DNA of 64,000 nt, from assembly GCA_034440635.1 (NCBI GenBank), contig JAOTON010001598.1:310001-374000 (forward strand), written 5' to 3'. The position numbers and the translations under genes are program-made. This document shows positions 23,964 to 36,303 of this stretch, in pieces. The number at the start of each line of letters is the position of its first letter. The stretch's first letter is position 1. Below the pieces are notes generated by a model. The model was not told the origin of the DNA. It saw only the letters and a program-made list of their open reading frames with translations, and did no database searches. The DNA comes from Lepas anatifera. Taxonomy: Eukaryota; Arthropoda; Thecostraca; Lepadidae.

Positions 23964-26900
23964 CCAAGTCTAAAAGAAACCAGAGCGGCATGAATACTGT
24001 TGATCTATGTCTGTGCATTACGGGGCCCGCCAAAAAAAACCAAGGCTCACCATTGACATCAAGCCCAGTCTTCTGAAAGTGCATATACTGGAAACACCAG
24101 CTTGGAATAAATTGAATAAGCAATGTTTTACCAACAGTGTAACCTCCTTAAGCCTTGTTTGACTGATATAAGTTTTTTTGGAGCGCTCCCTTGGCCTGCA
24201 GCGCGCCTGAGTAGGTCCATGTCTGTGCAGGCAGCCGGCACAACGGCAAGAAAATGGCACGGCAACGCGGCGATATTGACAAGGCACTCGTAGATGATGA
24301 GTGGGCGCATATACGGCGAGTGGACCTACCGCTGGGTAACGTAGCGGCACTGAAAAACATTATACCAACACCACTGTTACCTGGGGTGTCAGAAAGGGAG
24401 GCAAATGTATGGGTACGATTAATCGGTGGTGAAATAGAGACCAATCTGGAAAATATTTTAGTGCTATGAAGTGGTCTTTCTGTTTGCGAGTAGTAAATAA
24501 GGCACGGATCAAGAACATTTGATAACGATCAGTGTGGTGTTTAGAAGCTTTAAACTGACCTGTTACTATCGCGGAAGAGCTAAGAAGGGAAGCGTGCTCT
24601 GCACCTAGACATGCCTGTCGAATTCACTTGAGGCGAAGTATTGCGTGTTTGGATATTGGTTCATTTGAACCGTGATTGATAATGTTGGCAAAGAAACTAT
24701 TTGGAGGTTATACTAAGCGCATGTTCAACGGAATTATTTTATAATGTCGCTGTCAGAATAGTTATACATGAATCTTGTTTTTTTTAGAACGATTGGAGCT
24801 TCTACTCCAAAACCTCACCTTCGTCTTTGCGGTTTTTATATATTTTTTGCACGCGTATATGGCCCCTGTTTCCGTCACTATTTTGTTTTTGTTTTTATTT
24901 AAGCATCATAAGTAAGCTGCAACAGGAATCGGTTACCAATCATCGACACACCATCATTAGGCAGGTAACATGAGCTAACCCGAACACTTCCAATTGGACG
25001 CCGGCCATGAAAGCGCCTCTCTTCTCCGCTGAGGATCTAATACGTAGCAGCATCTTTCTTGCCATTTATATTCACTTCTCAGCTCCTCCCGTTGCAAAGA
25101 GAGAAAGTGAGAGACGGAATTATTTACAAGACAAACCGAGGCAAGAAAACAAAATGAAACTAAACCTTCAACCGAGTAAAACGCTTTAAGATGAGCCTCA
25201 GGAGCCCAATACTGTTAAATTTTGCCTCTGAAGTAATTTAATTAGAGCTTTTGACAAAAATACCGACATCAGTCACCGGGTCAAGCGCCTACTTATTACT
25301 CTTTTGTGTTTGTGTCGTACATACTTAATAAGTTAGGAAATAAAAAACGACGTAAGCATTATTTGTTTGCTATTATCATTGTGAAGCTTAAGTTCAGGTG
25401 GTAGCGAAGTGTTTAGTGCATTCATCAAACAATTCACAGTTCGAAACCATGCTAAACATGGTTCACAGTCGTAAACATATGACACATTTTAAACACGATT
25501 TCCGTGAGTTCATCGCAATGATTCAGCTACAAGTTGAGTTCTGCTGCTGATTAGGTCATTCCAGTTCGCCATGTTGGCCTGCACCATCCAACATGGCGAC
25601 CTTCTCGCTGCCAGTGCGTGTCTGCGGTCGATCCGGGCATTAGGCGGACTGGGGCGTGCCGTTGTCACCCAGAAATGCTCTGGGCAGCCACGCATGGTCT
25701 GTCCCTGGCTGGGCCCCTACCCTGCGTCACGTGCAGGCTCTGTTCTCATTATTGCACCGCGTGGAAATGGGTTCAGAAATAAAGGCTGCTCTGTTCAGCA
25801 AATCGCTCCAAAAGCCACATGCATTCATCTCGAGAAGTCTCCTATTCCTAGCTTCAGTGTGTGTGAACAGTCGTTTTTTTCAGCTAGGAAATTTCTGTAT
25901 TTCACTTATAATCGTGTTTGTGAATCTACTGTCGTTGCGTTGGCTGCTATATGTGCGGACGCTGGAATAAAGCATTTGCTTTCCTTGCGTCAGAAACGAG
26001 TTCAATTCCGAACAGGTCTCCAACTGGCAATCTGCAGAGCGTTTATTGCTACTTCCTGAATACAAGAATTTGTTTAGTGTTGTTGAATTTGTGTTGAACA
26101 TGTTTATGTGTGGTAGCTGTGGAAAGTAGCAGTCGCGTACGGCAGCGTCTCGGACGTCGCGATTGTGCCTGCGGCGGAATCGGTAGCCCTCGGGGACTAC
26201 ACGATATGCATGGTGCCAGAGTTGGCTTTTGGGGCACACTGGAGGGAAGATTGGCCTGCAGCACAAATAAGTGTTATTTTCTTCGGGACTCCTCTTCTAT
26301 CTTTTTAGAACACAAAATCAAGCGTTTCCTTGAAATCCCACTCGTAAGGGTGCTGGAGGCGCGATTGGTTTATCTTCCAAGTTTGCTAAGCGCGCGTCAA
26401 AAAGGAAGATAAGTGGGGTTGAAAGCAACACGGAATTCAGTGTGCTAAAAAGGAAGGAAATTGAGTTCAGAAGAAAACAACAGCTACCTATCAGTGTTGT
26501 AGCCCGGTCTTCCAGCCTGCCCCCAGATAGTCAGCCCTGGCAACCTGCCTGTTGGCCAACTTAGGCAGAACGTGTGAATAGCCAAGATGTCTTTGTGTGT
26601 AAGCAGGACTTTCTGTTATACCGCCTACAAAAGCAAATCTGAGGAGATCAATACATTACTCAAAATGTCAGCTTTCCGTTGGGGCAACGTTTTTATCATT
26701 TGATGCGTAAATGCAAAGCAAATCCCGCAAGTCCAAAGCATGTTTTGAAAGCCAGTATAAAGGACTTGTCCCTGGGTGCTGACATTTGCTTCCCTCTCAA
26801 TTGATGTGGGAGCTGGACGCTCGAGAATTGAGAGGTGTAAAATTATTTTGATCGAAGAATTTTACTGTAGGCCTATTTTTTTACATATACTTGTTGTTAT

Positions 26901-27081
26901 GATCACAACTATTTTGGTATTCTGGTGTTTTGGTGTTTTATTTTGGTATTTTATTTTGGTATTTTGGCATTTTGAATAAACTAATTATTTTGGTATTGTC
27001 TCCTCAAAATTATTTTTAACTATGAAAAACTAGAATATGCAGGTGATGTATAATACGAAGGCACACAAACATTGTTACATC

Positions 27082-27086
<5 letters not shown>
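23241..27086. other. No gene recognised
   Basis: Contains the (CT)n tract at 23887-23960. Overlapping frames on both strands occur around 24130-24470 and 25510-26410, the longest 162 codons at 25571-26059. None shows a recognisable domain or a convincing exon structure. Confidence 0.4.
23887..23960. repeat. (CT)n microsatellite
   Basis: About 74 bp of CT dinucleotides with a single CC interruption near 23910. Confidence 0.95.

Positions 27087-27148
<62 letters not shown>
27087..27148. repeat. (AT)n microsatellite
   Basis: About 62 bp of uninterrupted AT dinucleotides. Confidence 0.95.
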
Positions 27149-27153
<5 letters not shown>

Positions 27154-27841
27154 CGGGCGGACGACTCTGTCACCAAAATGTAGACGGCTGTCACCAAAAT
27201 GTAGACGGGGTCTCCTCATGGCCCCATCGGTATGAGCCGCATGCTCAAACTGCTTCCGCTGTCTCGGTCGTCCAAAAGTAGTGATGCCGTTTCTGGTTTT
27301 ATTTTATAACATCTCGTGACTTCAAATCTTCATAATTCTGCCCTGGGAAACATTTCAATATTCAAACACTCGTTTGACAATAACCCAGCAAACCACAAGT
27401 AAATCATAAATCACAAACCAATATAAATCCATCTAAATTTAACACCGTTAGAATCAATCAGGTTTTACGCAAACACGTTTACAATGCCATATCAAATATC
27501 AAATAGTCGCAACAGAATTTCCGAATACACTTACGTTCCAGGAAGGTGTCACCCGACACACACGTTCGCTCTCGCTCGATGCTGTAGCGGAAATGACCCG
27601 GGGTCAACGCTTGACCTGGCCGCCAGGCGGCAGTCGGGGCAGAGCCGGAAGGGCAAGTTATGTGGGCAGTAATAAATGCTCACGGTGAAAATAAGTGCGG
27701 AGACTAATTAGTTGTATTAACATTTGACAAGAGAAGTTCACCACATAAGCCTAGAAATCAAATAAACCTATCTTTCAGAAAATCAGTATCCAACCGGAAG
27801 ACTTGAGCGACATCTGCTGTCTGGCCGGCAGAGGCTCACGA
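27149..27841. other. No gene recognised
   Basis: Lies between the first (AT)n tract and the CRE pair. A CACCAAAATGTAGACGG motif is tandemly duplicated at about 27171-27207. A CpG-containing stretch occurs around 27540-27660. No coding signal. Confidence 0.4.
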
Positions 27842-27872
27842 TGACGTCACAGGATGCGGCACAGTGACGTCA
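27842..27872. promoter_or_regulatory. Pair of full CRE palindromes
   Basis: TGACGTCA at 27842-27849 and 27865-27872, 23 bp start to start. The first site with its flank reads TGACGTCACAGG. The reverse complement of the pair at 1422-1453 also reads TGACGTCACAGG, so the two loci look like inverted relatives. A binding role for CREB/ATF factors is plausible but not shown. Confidence 0.45.
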
Positions 27873-27922
27873 CCGATAACAATAGTGCTAGCGCACTTCG
27901 TCCGCAACAGTAGACACAGGTC

Positions 27923-27925
<3 letters not shown>

Positions 27926-27984
<59 letters not shown>
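27926..27984. repeat. (TA)n microsatellite
   Basis: About 59 bp of uninterrupted TA dinucleotides. Confidence 0.95.
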
Positions 27985-27987
<3 letters not shown>

Positions 27988-28049
27988 GAAAACACACAAT
28001 ACACATGGGTTAAAAGCCAGCATATGAGGTAAAAAAGATGAGGGTGACC

Positions 28050-28800
28050 GATGCCCCACGTTTCGGGGCAGGGGCGGCGCGGCGGGTCGGCAGCGAGCAG
28101 TGGCCTGCACACATACGATGGGGTGTTGATGTGGTATAAATAAATTTAAAAAGTGTGTGGAAAAATTAAAATAACATAAAATAGTCGTTTGCCGAAACCG
28201 CGTATGGGATCGTAATGTTTCTGTTGGGTCGCCTGCCGGACACGCAACTGAGACTTCCGCGGCAGGCTCGGGCACGCCGCCGCCCCAGCGCCGCCCACGC
28301 CTCATCGGTGCCGCCGCCCCCGCGCACCGCGCCACCGCCCACCTGCGGGCCGCGACCGCGCCCGCCACGGGCCGCCCGACGGCGACTGGGAGGCACCATC
28401 CGGCCAGGCGCCCAGACGGACGTGCCCGGGCTGGCAGGCCGGAAGCCACCGCCCCGGAGCCGGCCGCGAGACCACCAACGCGCTCACGTAGCCTGTAGTA
28501 GTCGGGGGGAAGGGGGTTTCTCGCGGAAGACCCGCAGCAGACCTGCGATTCTGGCTGGTGGGGGCATGCTGACGCCCCAGTGACAGACTGGCCGGGACCC
28601 GCACAGGTCCGAGATGAAGATGAAATGAAGATGGCACACTGGGGCGTCGCGGGCCCGATCGGTCGGGGCGGGATCCGAGGATCCGCCCTCCCCCGTCGCC
28701 GCAACCTGGTTCCGTCCCGGGGAGAAGAGCCCTGATTCCGGCTCGGTAAACCACTGGTTGGGGCCAATGGCCCCCGACGGGCAGTGCCTGACCGGTTGTG
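28050..28800. other. GC- and CpG-rich block
   Basis: A strongly GC-rich stretch, densest at 28230-28480, stands out from AT-rich surroundings. Long frames are open on both strands (up to 260 codons on the minus strand, 27985-28767). They are rich in Arg, Pro, Ala and Gly, as expected from composition alone. A TATAAATAAA sequence at about 28135 lies just to the left. The block could be a CpG-island promoter, an exon or inserted GC-rich DNA. I see no protein domain. Confidence 0.4.
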
Positions 28801-28885
28801 GCGCCTGGTGGACGGGATGCCTGGTGTCTTTGGCCTGCATGCGTGTCTCCCTCTGGGTTTGGCCGTTTCTATCTATGTTTGTCAT

Positions 28886-31760
28886 ATCATATGTTTTAAC
28901 TATTAAAAAAAAACTGTAGCAATCAATCTGTTAACACAGTACGCCGATGCGGGTAGAGTTTGAGCTTCTATCATATGCTCCTATTTACAGGCCCCGTTCT
29001 GGGGTGAGGAAAATATCCAATGCCTTAAACAGCAGCAAAAGAATACAAAGTCTCCAGGCCTACACATTCTTCGGGTCATTTACCCGCACCGCGCGCTTTT
29101 GCTAGAAAAATAGTAAAGGCAGACAGGTCGCTGGAGGGAGTATTCTACATCACTTTTCTGCGAGTAAGGAACTGTTAATGTGCCCTGGGGCCCTTTAATG
29201 GCACAATGGAATGGCTGCTGTGCGGTGCGGGCCATTGCACCGATACATTTCGACTGCCTACGCAGGCCGTGAGGAAGTTCCCTTATGTATGCATAGACAT
29301 TTCTTCACGACTTGCTGTTGTAAGTCACAGGCTTTCATGTTGCTGGGTCCGATTCTCTCCTGCGGTGCAGTGGTTTGGCCTAGTCTTACTTAGATTTTCT
29401 AGCTCTCTGTTTATTGCAGATTTAGGCTCTGTTTGTTCTTGACTTTCGTTTTCCCTAGAAAATGACATTTTAATCCAGATTTTATAAGTATTTTCTTTCG
29501 CAACAGCTGTGTAACTCGAACACGCTACACCTCACCGTAGTGTGTACGCGATCAAAGCTTAATCGAGTCCCCCAGACATCGTCACTGTATTTCACATCCC
29601 TGTTCCGACTACCGTTCTTTTCTGGCAGAGGAAACGTCACCCCCGAAGTAAAGGTGCAGCCAGCCATAAGTGACGTGCTTATCTGTTTATCGCCTCCTTA
29701 TGCGGTGTGGTGGCGGCAGGTCGACGTCGCCTCTGTGCACTTGGCTGGCTCGGACCCAGTCTAGTGCTGGCGAAATACGCTACCCGGACTCCCTCAGACA
29801 GCAGGCTAGGGACGGCTGCGGTGTGGGTTTTTTATATTCACAGAATTTGGCATGCTCGCTGTGATTTTGTCGTATACCATTATAACAATTAAGCGATTGC
29901 CCATGATAAGATAGCAGACCAGGGAACTCAAGATGTTTATGCTATTAGCCAATTTACAAAATATTTATTATTATACCTTGCTTAATGACATAATTCGGTG
30001 GTGGTGCTGGTGAAAAATATGATGGTGTTATTAAATAAGATACAAATTACTTTTCTTGATATACTTCCGAATGACATCCTTTTATATGATTGTGCTAGTT
30101 TATTATATAAGATACAAATATGATTTCTTATCGTATTTTCCCTAATGACATGCTCTTATATTACGTAAGACACAAATGATATTTTATTATATCTTCTCTA
30201 ATAACATATCGTTATAGGGTTGCACAATTCCAAAATGGCTAAGTGGACTTTTATTTAACTTTTCTTAATGACATACATTTTCCGTCACATGTCCGTGCTT
30301 AACATCTACCTAAGGGTTTGCCAAAACTCAACAGATATGAAGAAGTTCACGATTTCAGGAAACATGTGGTTGCTCGAACCCTGGTGAGGTTAGCGACACC
30401 TAAACTCATTAAGACTCAAATAACACATCAGGTGACGTGTTTGACCAGCACTGCATTCTTAAAACCTACATAGTTTTGGCTTCAATCACAATCAAATTGT
30501 CGGGTTTGCACCCAAAAGGTAGTGACCCACTCGCTCTCGCAGAAGCAAAACACTTTTGTTGATGATCTCTTAATGAAGTCTTTGCTACCGAGACCAAACA
30601 TTAAAATAACCAATTTTGTCCCAACTGATGCATGCTAAGCTGACCACCACTTGAGGAGCCCCTAAACCAACCTTCGCCCAGATAAGAATATGGTGCCGTA
30701 GAAATCGTCATGGCTCGGACGGCCACATCTGTCCCTGCGCCCTCTGTTTTCCACGGTTGTATTTTGGCGCGCCCTCACATGCAGTGCGGCTAGCCTTCGT
30801 CCAATCAGGGCTAAAATAAATGTATCAAACGATTTCTTGTTCACTCGACACTTTCACTATACGCCCTCCCACGTTCCCTGGCCAGTTTCGAAGGTGCAAA
30901 GTGGTGTCCATTCGTGGAAATCTCCTGGGGAGGACGCGAAGCCTAACCGGGCAGGCTCTCCGGCGTTTGCACAGATTTAACTCAATTACAGAGAAGAGGA
31001 GCTAAAGCCAATCGACCGGCGGGCTTCCGCCAAGCGCCCGAGTGCAGGCAGCTCAACACAAAGAAGCCGAGAGGATTGCCACCAGCCGGAATGCCCAGTG
31101 GCTTTAAATGTCAGCCAGCTATGCATGTGCATACATATCTGAGCGAAATCCAGCGCGTTTTTACACAGCGGTGAATTTTTGCAGTGAACTCTCGACACTG
31201 GCCGTGGTATCGCTCTGAACGGCACTGGGATTACGTAACGGAATCTCCGAGACCTGCCTGGTATTCACTGGACTGGCCCGTGGATGCGCTCCTCCGATCT
31301 GGCTATGGAGAGTGGTGAAGATGAGGGTCCCGCGACGTGAATGGTAAGAAATGGCATTTGAGGGTCCGTGGGCGATGTTTTGGAATTTACAGTTATGTTT
31401 TCTCAAGGGTGAATGTCTCGTTGTGCTTTTGACCAAATATAGGCATATGTGCCACTCGAAATACGTGATAAGCTTCTAAGAGGTTTTGTTTACCGTGGGC
31501 TATCACCAAATCAGGTCATGACCAAGAAAATCCTGAGCCAATCTGATGCATATCCAAAACATACAACTGAATCTACAAAAAAATACTACGTCCGAATCCA
31601 TACCGGATCAAAACAGAGCAAAAACTCGGGCCATTCTGGGTATCTGTTCAGACGTCCAAACCATGCTGTCCTCTAGTAATTGCCTCTGAAACACGATGAG
31701 CCTCAAACACTGCCGACGCCTGTGGGCATCGTTCAGGCAGGCCAGGCTCGCGGCTAGGAA
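28886..31760. other. No gene recognised
   Basis: Holds the degenerate repeat at 29955-30275. The remaining frames (up to 91 codons) have no recognisable motifs. Confidence 0.4.
29955..30275. repeat. Degenerate AT-rich tandem repeat
   Basis: The motif CTTAATGACAT and variants recur near 29983, 30070, 30144, 30200 and 30267, accompanied by ATAAGATACAAAT-like and TTATTATA-like segments. Period is roughly 55-87 bp and drifting, so this is an old, decayed minisatellite. Confidence 0.6.
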
Positions 31761-32028
31761 CAAGCCTGTGACAGGGACGGCAAGACACCTGATGTCATCC
31801 GTACAAAACTCCTGCGACAGAGACGGCAGAACGCCTGAGGTCATTCGTACAAGATCCCTGCGACAGGGGCAGCAGGACACCTGAGGTAGCCCTGAGTCGG
31901 TGGTCTGGAGCAGTGTCAGTGTCATCCGTACAAGACCCCTGCGACAGGGACGGCAGGACACCTGAGGTAATCCGTACAAGACCCCGGCGACAAGGACGAA
32001 AGGACATCTGAGGTCATCCGTGTAAGAC
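31761..32028. repeat. 46-bp minisatellite, about five units
   Basis: Units of 46 bp (GTCATCCGTACAAGACCCCT then GCGACAGGGACGGCAGGACA then CCTGAG) lie at 31794-31839, 31840-31885, 31921-31966 and 31967-32012. Partial units flank the array at each end. A 35-bp unrelated segment (31886-31920) interrupts it. Confidence 0.85.
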
Positions 32029-32265
32029 GACTACAGGCACTTTTCGATTTCGAAAAACAAATGTGGAGTGAAATGTCTGCAGGTCCGTGGATGGTGGGTA
32101 AACAGCCAGCAGAAAGCGATATCGCCAATGTCATTGTTAAATGAGGGAGTTATTTAATTATTGCCCTATGATTTTCTGCAATGCTGCCCGTGCTGTGTTT
32201 AGCACTGGTTCCCGCCTATTCATTTTGTTTATTTATTCATTCATTCAATCATTTTTGTTTCGGTC

Positions 32266-32439
32266 TCTTTGGGAAGGGGTTTGAACAGCACTGGTATCTT
32301 TACTTTTCTGGAGGCAGGCAAGTTCTTTACAACTTTTATCTTCCTGGAAATATCTTTGGGAAGGGGTTTGAACAGCACTGGTATCTTTACTTTTCTGGAG
32401 GCAGGCAAGTTCTTTACAACTTTTATCTTCCTGGAAATA
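32266..32439. repeat. Perfect 87-bp tandem duplication
   Basis: Two identical 87-bp copies lie at 32266-32352 and 32353-32439, each starting TCTTTGGGAAGGGGTTTGAA. The sequence after the second copy repeats only TCTTTG. Because 87 is a multiple of three, frames on both strands stay open through it, but I see no gene. The identity indicates a very recent event. Confidence 0.95.
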
Positions 32440-33345
32440 TCTTTGACTCTTCAATGAGGTAAAGGTCACGGTTTTGAGATTTAAGGAGTCTCCTGAAATT
32501 GTGCATTCCCGGAAGTTTTACTCTCTTAGAACCCATGGTACCACTGAACCTTGTAATCCAGACAAAGTAATTTTCAACTTGTCCTCGAAGCCCATCCCAA
32601 GGAAAAGCAGAACCCTTCTCGCTTTTGGATTGCATTGTAAGCCAACAGTTTGGAAGTTGAAGTTTTACTGCCACTTACTCTGCTTCAAGAAGTTTATCCA
32701 GTCCGTTGTTAGTCCTTCTCTTCCAGCGAGATTTTGCTGCTGAGACGTCAAACAGGTCTGGACTCGTCAATATAAAACTTATAATGCTTCTCACTTACCA
32801 TGGCCCTATATTTTCAAAGGTTTTACTCTGTGCTGCGGAGTCGGCTGTTTTTCATTACACTTGACGTTGACTCGGATTAGGGAATAGAAAATAGTCATCG
32901 ACTCCTGCCTAGTGGCTTTTAAGTTCACGTTTCAAATTCACTACTACTCCGGTGAACGAAAAACTGCTTTTGATTTTTCATGCACACCTAGACTGCTAAC
33001 ATTATTTGATGGACAAAAGAGTACATCTCCATTAACAAACGTTCAGATATATCAAGATCATAATGCAGTATTTCCAATGGAACTTCCCATATGCTTATGT
33101 CTTCTTATGCTACTAATTGCAGCCACCCAACGTATCTGAGTAAATTTCTGACCAATATGCGCCGGTAAAATCTTTGGTTAATTGAGATGTGACACCAGTT
33201 GACTGGCAGTTAAACAGCTTTGCTCCCTGCTACCGGCGGAAACCATACGCCATACGTACACAAACTTTCTAACGACGGACGTACTTAAAAGAACTGGCTT
33301 CTCGGGTGAACTGCTATCGTAACAAAGTTGGAACAAGACCGATTT
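32440..33345. other. No gene recognised
   Basis: Short frames only (up to 89 codons at 32474-32743). No domain and no clear splice structure. Confidence 0.4.
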
Positions 33346-33530
33346 GGGAGATGCATGACTCAGTGGCAGAACACCTGCCCTTCAAGGTAAAGGTCCCGGG
33401 TTCGTGTCCCAGCAGAGCCCCTGAATAAGTTTATATGATCCCCCAAATCTCTCCCAACAGAGTGAGGGTTGGCGACGCCGTATAATTCTGACAATTGATG
33501 CGTCGTTAAACGCAATCAGTTATTATTACA
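33346..33530 (+). mobile_element. tRNA-derived SINE
   Basis: The head has a box A-like TGACTCAGTGG (33356-33366) and a box B-like GGGTTCGTGTCC (33398-33409), the internal RNA polymerase III promoter arrangement of tRNAs. The body ends in a tail reading GAGGGTTGGCGACGCCGTAT, ...TTGATGCGTCGTTAAACGC, then a TTATTATTA run. The same tail occurs at 46553, 50773, 55551 (inverted) and about 61594. Confidence 0.75.
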
Positions 33531-34027
33531 AGCTACTAATAATGGGAGATTGGAACCAATACCTTCAAGTGCGATGTCTTGGACAGACTCAGGAAGACCA
33601 GAACACTTATTTAAAAAAGTGTGATGAGAAGGAAATATTTGTGGTATTTTTCTTACACCTGAAAACAGATTCTATGAACACGATAAGTAAGAATTTAACC
33701 ATATAACGATATCAAGATGTAATTGACGAATACCATCGCGCCTTAGTAATATACCAGAATCTACTGATGGTAAGTGACACGTTCCTACATTGATAGAATA
33801 TTGTTACAATTCCTAAACGGTCCCAGTAGAGAAGTTGTCACTTTGAATTTGTATTTTGACATTTCAGTTACCAATTCAAAAGACTCAATGTGCAGAGGAA
33901 AATCTTCGATTAATGCTCAATAAATGGTGAATGAAATTTCGGCCGTTATCTAGAAACCTATCTATTTGCAACTAATTTTCTGGTCATTGCCAAGACTAAC
34001 CAAAATAAAAATGAAGCCATAGCAAGG

Positions 34028-34240
34028 TGGGGACGGGTGGCCTAGTGGCTTAATTGCCTGTCTTCAGATTAAATGCATAGATTAACGTGGGCTCAATCCC
34101 TTCGGCGGGAAACCGCCTTCCGTGTCCGATCTGACCCGGTGGAGAGGATCCTTAAACACCCACACCAATACTCCCTGTAATTTGGAAAGTGTGCCTGCTG
34201 GGAGTAGCCCTAATAAAAGAAATGAAAATAAAATGAAATG
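34028..34240 (+). mobile_element. tRNA-derived SINE, second family
   Basis: Box A-like TGGCCTAGTGG at 34037-34047 and box B-like GGGCTCAATCCC at 34089-34100 give the tRNA arrangement. The body is unlike the other SINEs here and ends in an AAATG-rich tail (AATGAAAATAAAATGAAATG). A similar A-rich tail, without a head, is seen near 52240-52280. Confidence 0.6.
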
Positions 34241-35336
34241 AGATAAAAAGCCCACGTCACCAAACAGTACCAATGACATCGAGGGCATGACTATGTTTTG
34301 ATTATTTCTTCCTGTCCCACTTCAGCTGTGTTCCTGCTCCCGCCCTTCTGGCCTGCCGACTCCAACACGAGTCGGATGGGATGTCAGCCAAGTTCAGGAC
34401 TCTTGCTGATGAAACGAATTATTCCTGCTGTAACGTAGAGAAGCGTGCATTTTTCCAACTTTTTCCTTTGACATTCTTTATAGCCTCCCCAAGATTCCCA
34501 AGCCCGATGTTCCACTATGCACCATATTATTTGTGCTGTGGAACACTTGATTAATACTAGCCTGCCATCCTGCCATCCTAGTTACAAAACCTGAAAATAA
34601 GTTCACTAATATAAGAAGTAGTTGCTTGATGTATAGCTTCTTATTTTCACTCAGGAGTCTGGGACCCGCCGTGTCCAGTGACAAGGGTTAGAGGTTTTGT
34701 AAACTCTCGGAACCTTAATCCCTATCCCGGGGCTGGAGTCTCGTGCTGAATAAGGTGAATATCGAGCGTTAGGATTTCATTCCCTGTACATTGTGCATCT
34801 GTATGTAGTGTAGAAAAAATGCACGCCTGTAGAATTTTGGAAGAAACATATCCTGGCAGACATGATGGAACGCTCCTCTTCCACAATTAGCGCTCCGTCA
34901 TCCCTTTATTCAGGATTAAATTGGAAGTGGACAGTTTTATTTCAGCGCGGTATGATAAAAAGGCATCACCAAGATGGCTGCCTCCTCGGGATGTTTTCAA
35001 GAAAAATACCGTGATTAAATCGCGTAGTTTTGATGCCTCGTGGCTGACTTCAGCCTCCTCGCAAATTTGATTTCTTATAATGCCGAGGCCAAACTTGGCT
35101 CCCCTTTGATGAATACGAACAACCAAGCCATGCTTGGAGAGGTGTTTGAGCCACCTTCACCATGATGGGGTGCCAAATATGGCGCCCTCTAACGGAAAGC
35201 TCGTACGAAAAGTAACTTAGACTATTTCGGGAGTTTTGGAGGAGGATGATGTCAAGTCATCAGATGTCATAGGATGCGATGTGCCTGTTGTTTTGATTTG
35301 TTATTTCTGAGGCTCTGTGTGAATGCATGTGATCAA

Positions 35337-35338
<2 letters not shown>
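34241..35338. other. No gene; possible decayed TTAA-element end
   Basis: Around 35147-35205 the text GAGCCACCTTCACCATGATG followed by GGGTGCC and GGCGCCCTCTAACGG resembles the subterminal region of the TTAA element at 22262-22312. This may be a relic. Otherwise unassigned. Confidence 0.35.
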
Positions 35339-35385
<47 letters not shown>

Positions 35386-35522
35386 TGTGAGTGAGTGAGT
35401 GAGTGAGTGAGTGAGTGAGTGAGTGAGTGAGTGAGTGAGTGAGTGAGTGAGTGAGTGAGTGAGTGAGTGAGTGAGTGAGTGAGTGAGTGAGTGAGTGAGT
35501 GAGTGAGTGAGTGAGTGAGTGA
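35339..35522. repeat. Compound microsatellite (GA)n then (GAGT)n
   Basis: About 45 bp of GA dinucleotides passes directly into about 135 bp of GAGT tetranucleotides. The Thr-His-Ser-Leu frame it produces on the minus strand is an artefact. Confidence 0.95.
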
Positions 35523-36156
35523 GGGGGGTGTTCAGTAACTCGCGTTCTCTTCTCGGCACGCTATACTAACGATAACTATGAAGTTTTCAAAGGAAATATG
35601 ACATACCTTTATGGGATTGGAACTGAGCTATCAATCACGTAAATCACGTAGATCATGCCAAAACCCATTGCTTTATCTTTGGTTTCTCCCAGAACTCACC
35701 TTTTACGTATGTAAAAGGGCGATTAATAAGCCTGCTACTTCTTCAGTGCGCGAATATTTCTGCCAAGGCCCGCCCCGTTACGGGCTGCGTGGCCGGCGTT
35801 GGGTGCGTGAACTTCAGGGTACGGCAGTTCAGGCTTGATAAGTTTGGGACCCACCATAAGCATACACTGCTTCTCCGCGACTGGGAAGTTTTTTTTAGAA
35901 TAAGGAACATCAAACCTAGGGTCTTATAAACTCCACAAACCACTCTCGATTGCTCCCTAGGGCCTGACCCATTATAAAGGTGTCACTTTCCCTTTAATCC
36001 CTTTAAAAGGAGTCTAATAAACCCCACCCAGCGGCGAATCAATGACTTCATTTCAGGGGAAATCGGGGGGCTGGAGCCTCTCCCACCATTGCCTCGGATC
36101 AGCAGGGGTTAAAAACCTGTAATTTTGCCATTCTTAATGACGATAGCCACAGGTAG
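35523..36156. other. No gene recognised
   Basis: Unassigned sequence between the compound microsatellite and the TSD of the next element. Frames of 66-75 codons without recognisable domains. Confidence 0.4.
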
Positions 36157-36303
36157 GCTAGGTGCAGGGAGGAAAAAATGTCAAAACTGTCGCCAACTAG
36201 AATTCATATGAGCAAAACTGTCGCACCAAGGATAAGTTGCATGCTGGTGCAACACAACATACAAAGCTTGGAAAGTCCGTTGAACATCTGCCTAAAACTC
36301 CAG

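Noticed and set aside
24128..24470. Overlapping frames of 60-110 codons on both strands as a gene
   Set aside because: No domain, no splice context, and several phases are open at once.
25571..26059. 162-codon plus-strand frame
   Set aside because: No recognisable motif, starts and ends without supporting signals, and overlaps other open frames on both strands.
27985..28767. 260-codon minus-strand frame in the GC-rich block
   Set aside because: Overlapping long frames are open on the other strand and in other phases. Composition (Arg, Pro, Ala, Gly) follows GC content, and the end runs into unrelated AT-rich sequence. No domain is seen.
35260..35559. Thr-His-Ser-Leu repeat protein frame on the minus strand
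   Set aside because: It is a translation of the GAGT microsatellite; the unit length, not selection, keeps it open.
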